A stretch of 7,466 nt of DNA from Candidatus Bathyarchaeota archaeon (GTDB lineage Archaea; Thermoproteota; Bathyarchaeia; Bathyarchaeales; Bathyarchaeaceae). The notes beneath the pieces are model-generated. The model saw only the letters and a list, made by a program, of their open reading frames with translations, had not been told where the DNA came from and ran no database searches. The DNA is taken from the NCBI GenBank assembly GCA_020344435.1, contig CP070826.1:187303-194768 (forward strand). The letters run 5' to 3'. Each line of letters starts with the position of its first letter. The stretch's first letter is position 1. Positions 4,141 through 7,466 of this stretch are shown piece by piece. The translations under genes and the position numbers were made by a program.

Positions 4141-5784
4141 TTCTCCATCTTCGTCTTCAGGCATTTCTCCTGGTCCTTTTCCTACGTCCTTGGGCTTTGT
4201 CGCTGCGATAACATCGTCGATTCTTAGGATCATTGAGGCGGATTCTGTGGCAGATTTCACTGCCTGCTCTTTAACTCGGAGAGGTTCAATGACTCCTTTA
4301 CTATGCATGTTAAGGATTTTGCCCGTGAAGACGTCGACGCCTTTCAGATGGCCCTTAGATTTTTCATGTGCGGCTCTTAATGCAACAAGAATGTCAATCG
4401 GTTCAAGGCCTGCATTTTCAGCGAGGGTTCTGGGCACTATTTCTACGGAATCTGCGAAGGCTTCTATGGCAAGTTGCTCTCTCCCACCAACCTTTGTAGC
4501 GTATGGGCGGACAACCTTTGCTATCTCCGACTCTGTAGCTCCTCCGCCAGCGACGATTTTATTGTGTTCAACAACATCTGCGACAACGGATAGGGCGTCG
4601 TGCAGGGCCCTCTCAGCCTCGTCGACCATTCTTTCCAAGCCTGCGCGAATCAGAATCGTCACTGAGCGTGGATGTTTGCATTTTTCCACGAAGACCATCT
4701 TGTCTTCGCCAACCTTACGCTCTTCCACCAATCCTGCCGCTCCCAAGTCTTTGGCTTTCAGGTCGTCGAGGTTTGAAACTATCTTTCCACCAGTTGCCCT
4801 AGAGAGCTTCTCCATGTCAGATTGTTTAACCCTCCGAGCGGCTATGATTCCCTTCTTCGCTAGGAAATGCTGGGCAACATCGTCGATTCCTTTCTGACAG
4901 AACACTACGTTTGCGCCTGAACTCTTGATCTTGTCGACCATTTCCTTTAGCATGCGACTTTCTTTATCAAGAAAGGCCTTCATCTGCGTGGGATCTCGTA
5001 TCCTAATCTCGGCGTTGAACTCTGTCTTCTCAACCTCCAGTGGAGAGTCAAGTAACGCAACTTTTGCCTTTTCGATTCTTTTCGGCATGCCAGTATGAAC
5101 TCTCTCTTTGTCAACTATTATGCCCTTTACGAGTTCAGAGTCGAGGAGACTCTTTCCCTCCTTCTTTATGATCTGAATATTATCGATGTCTGCAATGCTC
5201 TTTCCACCCCGTTCCTCAACAATCTGTCTCACCGCGTCAATGGCAATTTCAGCGAGGTGTTCTCTTGCAGTGCCGACCGCTTTGCTTGTCATTGATGTTA
5301 CGGCAACCTTCTTCAGGGTTCCACGGTCCTCGAGATCCACCGAAATCCCAACCTTACTTAGAGCTTCCATCGCTTTCTGGCATGCCTTTCTGTACCCGCT
5401 TACGATAACGGTTGGGTGGATGTTTTGGTTAAGCAGCTCTTCAGCTCTACGCAAGAGTTCCCCAGCTAAGATCACAGCAGTTGTGGTTCCGTCGCCGACC
5501 ATGTCATCCTGTGTCTTGGCTACTTCAACCATCATCTTTGCTGCTGGGTGCTCAACGTCTATCTCGTCTAGAATGGCTGCTCCATCGTTGGTTATAGTGA
5601 TGTCTCCTAGGCTGTCTATAAGCATCTTGTCCATGCCGCGGGGACCAAGGGTTGTTCTCAGAACCTCCGATATGATTCGAGCTGCCATGAAGTTGTTTCT
5701 TTGGGCGTCTCTGCCTCTTCTGCGAGCGGTTCCCTCTTTTAGAATAAGAACTGGCTGTCCAGCTTGTGTAGTTAAATAGGCCAT
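4135..5784 (-). CDS. Thermosome subunit (group II chaperonin)
   Basis: This 549-residue protein is a full-length subunit of the archaeal ring chaperonin that folds cytosolic proteins using ATP, without a GroES-type lid. Nucleotide-binding signatures are in order: LGPRGMDKMLID at 46-57, NDGAAIL at 66-72, and GDGTTTAVILAGELL at 97-111 with the catalytic Asp98. Next come HDALSVV at 395-401 and VAGGGATE at 411-418. The apical domain occupies roughly 215-365. The C-terminal tail is short and acidic (GEMPEDEDGEF) without the GGM repeats found in many thermosomes. The ATG at 5782-5784 has a strong Shine-Dalgarno and a clear TATA box upstream, so the gene is transcribed alone. Archaea often have two or three paralogous subunits, and which one this is cannot be told from the window. 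Heat induction is typical of the family but not visible here. Confidence 0.98.
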   Translation of the reverse strand: MAYLTTQAGQPVLILKEGTARRRGRDAQRNNFMAARIISEVLRTTLGPRGMDKMLIDSLGDITITNDGAAILDEIDVEHPAAKMMVEVAKTQDDMVGDGTTTAVILAGELLRRAEELLNQNIHPTVIVSGYRKACQKAMEALSKVGISVDLEDRGTLKKVAVTSMTSKAVGTAREHLAEIAIDAVRQIVEERGGKSIADIDNIQIIKKEGKSLLDSELVKGIIVDKERVHTGMPKRIEKAKVALLDSPLEVEKTEFNAEIRIRDPTQMKAFLDKESRMLKEMVDKIKSSGANVVFCQKGIDDVAQHFLAKKGIIAARRVKQSDMEKLSRATGGKIVSNLDDLKAKDLGAAGLVEERKVGEDKMVFVEKCKHPRSVTILIRAGLERMVDEAERALHDALSVVADVVEHNKIVAGGGATESEIAKVVRPYATKVGGREQLAIEAFADSVEIVPRTLAENAGLEPIDILVALRAAHEKSKGHLKGVDVFTGKILNMHSKGVIEPLRVKEQAVKSATESASMILRIDDVIAATKPKDVGKGPGEMPEDEDGEF

Positions 5785-5790
5785 GCAAAT

Positions 5791-5797
5791 CCTCCTT
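5791..5797 (-). promoter_or_regulatory. Ribosome-binding site of the thermosome gene
   Basis: AAGGAGG on the minus strand ends 6 nt before the ATG at 5784. It is a strong site that fixes the start codon and fits a highly expressed protein. Confidence 0.8.
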
Positions 5798-5836
5798 TCA
5801 TGCTGAATTTGGGTCTATCTACTGCAGTTTTCCACT

Positions 5837-5852
5837 GAGATATAAACTTTTT
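5837..5852 (-). promoter_or_regulatory. BRE and TATA box of the thermosome gene
   Basis: On the minus strand the purine-rich AAAAAG (BRE-like) leads into TTTATATCTC, a near-consensus archaeal TATA box centred at about 5843. Transcription would start near 5818, giving a leader of about 34 nt that includes the Shine-Dalgarno. Confidence 0.75.
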
Positions 5853-5932
5853 CTGGCTAGCTACTGTCAGATTCAAGGATTCATGAGCCCATCATACATG
5901 CTTTGAGCGTTTCATTATGAAGTATGAAGGGT

Positions 5933-5956
5933 GCATAGATGCATAAGAGCATAAAG
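5933..5956. repeat. Three tandem 8-bp units
   Basis: Adjacent units read GCATAGAT, GCATAAGA and GCATAAAG, sharing GCATA and a purine-rich end. They occur at exact 8-bp spacing directly before the 12-bp palindrome. Such an array could bind a regulator cooperatively, or it could be a small chance repeat. Confidence 0.5.
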
Positions 5957-5967
5957 CGCACGTGCGC
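5956..5967. promoter_or_regulatory. Perfect 12-bp palindrome, possible operator
   Basis: GCGCACGTGCGC is its own reverse complement and is much more GC-rich than the surrounding intergenic DNA. It lies about 36 bp upstream of the presumed TATA element of the NitrOD5/kinase genes and about 110 bp upstream of the thermosome TATA box, so an activator site for the rightward genes is the simplest reading. Confidence 0.4.
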
Positions 5968-6000
5968 ACACCTCTGAATCTGAACCTGGACTTCATAATC

Positions 6001-6010
6001 GATTTATCTT
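6001..6010 (+). promoter_or_regulatory. Weak TATA-like element for the NitrOD5/kinase pair
   Basis: GATTTATCTT lies about 52 nt upstream of the ATG at 6059. A start about 25 nt downstream would give a leader of nearly 30 nt with the GAGG ribosome-binding site. The match is modest, and no better candidate is visible in the gap. Confidence 0.35.
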
Positions 6011-6058
6011 GTTGCATTTCACAGGTTTCAACATACTCGCTCAATTTGAGGATTGGCA

Positions 6059-6409
6059 ATGTCCAAGAATGACTTCGACAAACTTCTGATTGAGGCAATT
6101 GATGATGGACTAGCTTCTCTGGGAGAATCCTCGAAGGACGCAATATATTTTCATCTAGAAAAAGGCTTCAACGTTAGAAAGTCAGAGATTCCCTCAAGGA
6201 TCGATAGTTTCAAGGAAGCAATCGAAGGGATTTTTGGATCCGGAGCTCGTTTCCTCGAGACTCTAATTCTGACAAAACTGCATCGAAGAATTGGGCAGAA
6301 CTCCGACGGGGAGGGCAAGTGCAGAAGCCCGAATTTCATTAAGGGTGTAGCATCTGCCAAGCAGAAGTTTCTTCGAGATAGAGGAGAAGGCATTCTCCAA
6401 TGCTGTTAG
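6059..6409 (+). CDS. Small NitrOD5-like archaeal protein, function unknown
   Basis: This is a 116-residue soluble protein. Residues about 3-75 match the pattern I associate with the archaeal NitrOD5 output-domain family: FDKLLIEAIDDGLASLGESS, then AIYFHLEKGFNV, then EIPSRIDSFKEAIEGIFG, then ARFLETLILTKLHRRIG. The tail FIKGVASAKQKFL is also in keeping with relatives. It looks entirely helical, with no signal peptide, membrane segment or catalytic motif. The ATG at 6059 is preferred because GAGG lies 7 nt upstream; an in-frame TTG at 6053 would sit almost on top of that site. A sensor histidine kinase begins 19 nt downstream, so the two are probably cotranscribed and may act in one signalling pathway. 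The family name is from memory and no biochemical role is known to me. Confidence 0.75.
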   Translation: MSKNDFDKLLIEAIDDGLASLGESSKDAIYFHLEKGFNVRKSEIPSRIDSFKEAIEGIFGSGARFLETLILTKLHRRIGQNSDGEGKCRSPNFIKGVASAKQKFLRDRGEGILQCC

Positions 6410-6428
6410 ACGAAGTGGAGTTGACAGT

Positions 6429-7466
6429 ATGAACCCTCGCCATAAAGCAGTAATCTCAATTGTCATTGCCGTAACTTGCATGATCACGGTTATATATGGT
6501 ATTTCGCAAGCCATCCTGCTCGAAAGCTTCGGCAATCTAGAAGAGCAGACTACTATCGAGAATGTTGAGCGCGTGGCAGACGCTTTGAGTGACGAAGTCT
6601 CAGATCTGGACACGTTCACTTATGACTGGGCTGCATGGGATGATACTTACGCATTCATCGAGGAGATGAGTATCGACTATGTTGAATCGAATCTGCTTGA
6701 TGAGACCTTCATTGGCGCGGAGATTAACCTCATGGTTTTTGTCAACTCCTCTGGACAGAGTGTCTTTAGCAAGGCTTTCGATTTGCAGAATGAAACAGAG
6801 ATAGAAGTCCCGCAGAGCTTCTGGGAATTGCTGTTTGCTCAAGAGAATCTTTGGCTACATAACGAACCAGAGAACAGTACAAGCGGGATTATCTTTCTTC
6901 CAGAAGGCCCAATGATCATTGCGTCACGACCAATAATAACGAGCGAAAATGAAGGACCCGTTCGTGGAGCTCTGATTATGGGACGCTACTTAGACTCTGA
7001 AAAGATAGAGAGCCTTGCGGCGAGAACACATTTGTCCATCACTCTGCATAGCACCGACGATTCTCAACTGCCTGCAGACTTTAGAGAGGTCCTTTCACTC
7101 CTATCAGATGAACAGCCGACTCTCGTCTTGCCACTGAGCGAGGATGATGTTGCAGGATACTCCCTAGTGAAGGATGTCAAAGGAAGTTCGGTTCTCTTAA
7201 TGAGAGTCGATATGCCCCGAGACATCTACAAGCAAGGCCAATCTAGCCTTTTCCATCTTCTCTCAGCGCTCCTAGTGATTGGTCTGGTATTTGGCATCAC
7301 ATCCCTATTGTCTCTTGAGAAATTGGTACTAGCACGTGTTGAGTTGAAAGAGACCAGAGCACAGCTCCTCAAAGCTGAAAGGTTGGCCGCCATCGGAGAA
7401 CTAGCCGCTATTATCGGACATGATTTGCGCAATCCATTAACAGGTATTGCGGGCGCTTCATACTAC
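6429..7466 (+). CDS. CHASE4-domain sensor histidine kinase, 3' end cut by window edge
   Basis: The first 346 codons are present. A membrane helix lies at about 7-30. An extracytoplasmic sensor of about 240 residues follows, its first part matching CHASE4: NVERVADALSDEV, TYDWAAWDDTYAFIEE, YVESNL..ETF, and the INLMVFVNSSG strand. A second helix lies at about 272-296. A short predicted coiled linker leads to the HisKA motif ERLAAIGELAAIIGHDLRNPLTGI, with phospho-acceptor His331. The ATP-binding domain lies beyond the edge. No full HAMP domain separates the second helix from HisKA. The ATG at 6429 has GGAG 8 nt upstream. Its ligand is unknown. It should autophosphorylate and pass phosphate to a response regulator not seen here, and the preceding NitrOD5-like protein is a candidate partner. 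Confidence 0.92.
   Translation, partial: MNPRHKAVISIVIAVTCMITVIYGISQAILLESFGNLEEQTTIENVERVADALSDEVSDLDTFTYDWAAWDDTYAFIEEMSIDYVESNLLDETFIGAEINLMVFVNSSGQSVFSKAFDLQNETEIEVPQSFWELLFAQENLWLHNEPENSTSGIIFLPEGPMIIASRPIITSENEGPVRGALIMGRYLDSEKIESLAARTHLSITLHSTDDSQLPADFREVLSLLSDEQPTLVLPLSEDDVAGYSLVKDVKGSSVLLMRVDMPRDIYKQGQSSLFHLLSALLVIGLVFGITSLLSLEKLVLARVELKETRAQLLKAERLAAIGELAAIIGHDLRNPLTGIAGASYY

Larger units (their letters stand above)
5853..6058. other. Divergent intergenic region with tandem 8-mers and a 12-bp palindrome
   Basis: About 200 bp separate the thermosome promoter from the plus-strand signalling genes. No protein-coding frame or RNA gene is convincing. The middle holds three tandem 8-bp units (5933-5956) joined to the perfect palindrome GCGCACGTGCGC (5956-5967). 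A weak TATA-like element follows near 6003. Together they look like a regulatory region for the rightward genes. Confidence 0.5.

Noticed and set aside
4190..5779. Plus-strand open frames of 197-235 codons opposite the thermosome gene
   Set aside because: They are antisense to a highly conserved chaperonin gene whose every motif is intact, so they are shadows.
5860..5990. Possible C/D-box small RNA (CTGA motifs and TATGATGG-like sequence)
   Set aside because: No correctly spaced C, D', C' and D boxes could be assembled on either strand.
5867..5999. Two 9-bp inverted repeats in the divergent gap (TCAGATTCA with TGAATCTGA; ATTATGAAG with CTTCATAAT)
   Set aside because: The arms are about 70-100 bp apart and the two pairs cross each other, so they cannot form one simple structure; repeats of this size arise by chance in such a region.
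6400..6432. Ten-codon open frame overlapping the kinase start as ATGA
   Set aside because: It is too short to judge, overlaps the end of the preceding gene and has no good ribosome-binding site; the overlap may be chance.
6151..6842. Minus-strand open frames opposite the NitrOD5-like and kinase genes
   Set aside because: They overlap two well-supported plus-strand genes and show no recognisable domains.

Overview
The window looks like chromosomal DNA of an archaeon, probably of the TACK group (a Bathyarchaeia-like lineage is my best guess, not proven). The reasons are an archaeal-type ribosomal protein L15, a group II chaperonin (thermosome), TATA-box promoters placed about 25 bp upstream of likely starts, a small NitrOD5-like protein of a kind I associate with archaea, and a CHASE4 sensor kinase. 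No rRNA, CRISPR array or complete insertion sequence is visible.

Layout from left to right. (1) Positions 1-339, minus strand: the first 113 codons of rpl15, running off the left edge, with its own TATA-like promoter. (2) 596-673, minus: a tRNA-Glu(CTC) gene with encoded CCA, followed on its 3' side by a strong hairpin. (3) 693-794, minus: a start-less 3' remnant that resembles the C-terminal end of archaeal tyrosine integrases, touching the 5' side of the tRNA. (4) 822-3936, minus: a compact copper-homeostasis operon, read in the order regulator (PadR-type winged helix plus TRASH metal-binding domain), CopA Cu(+)-ATPase, and a 51-residue YHS/TRASH protein comparable to CopM. One TATA box and a 29-bp imperfect palindrome sit exactly at the operon start. 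(5) 4135-5784, minus: a full-length thermosome subunit with a strong Shine-Dalgarno and TATA box. (6) 6059-7466, plus: a divergent pair, a NitrOD5-like small protein and a CHASE4 sensor histidine kinase cut by the right edge.

The main point of interest is that regions 3 and 4 look like one acquired unit. The first 13 nt of the tRNA-Glu gene plus 2 flanking bases recur in direct orientation (14 of 15 identical) at 4040-4054, just beyond the far end of the cop operon, and an integrase-like remnant lies at the tRNA-side boundary. I infer a decayed, about 3.4-kb tRNA-targeted integrative island that left a copper-resistance operon fixed between tRNA-Glu and the thermosome gene. The gene content matches the copT/copM/copA logic known from Sulfolobus: a metal-sensing TRASH repressor, a small TRASH metallochaperone and an efflux ATPase. 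Here the regulator's DNA-binding half is PadR-like and the gene order is T-A-M. Island and operator are inferences from sequence pattern; the enzyme and chaperonin identities are secure.
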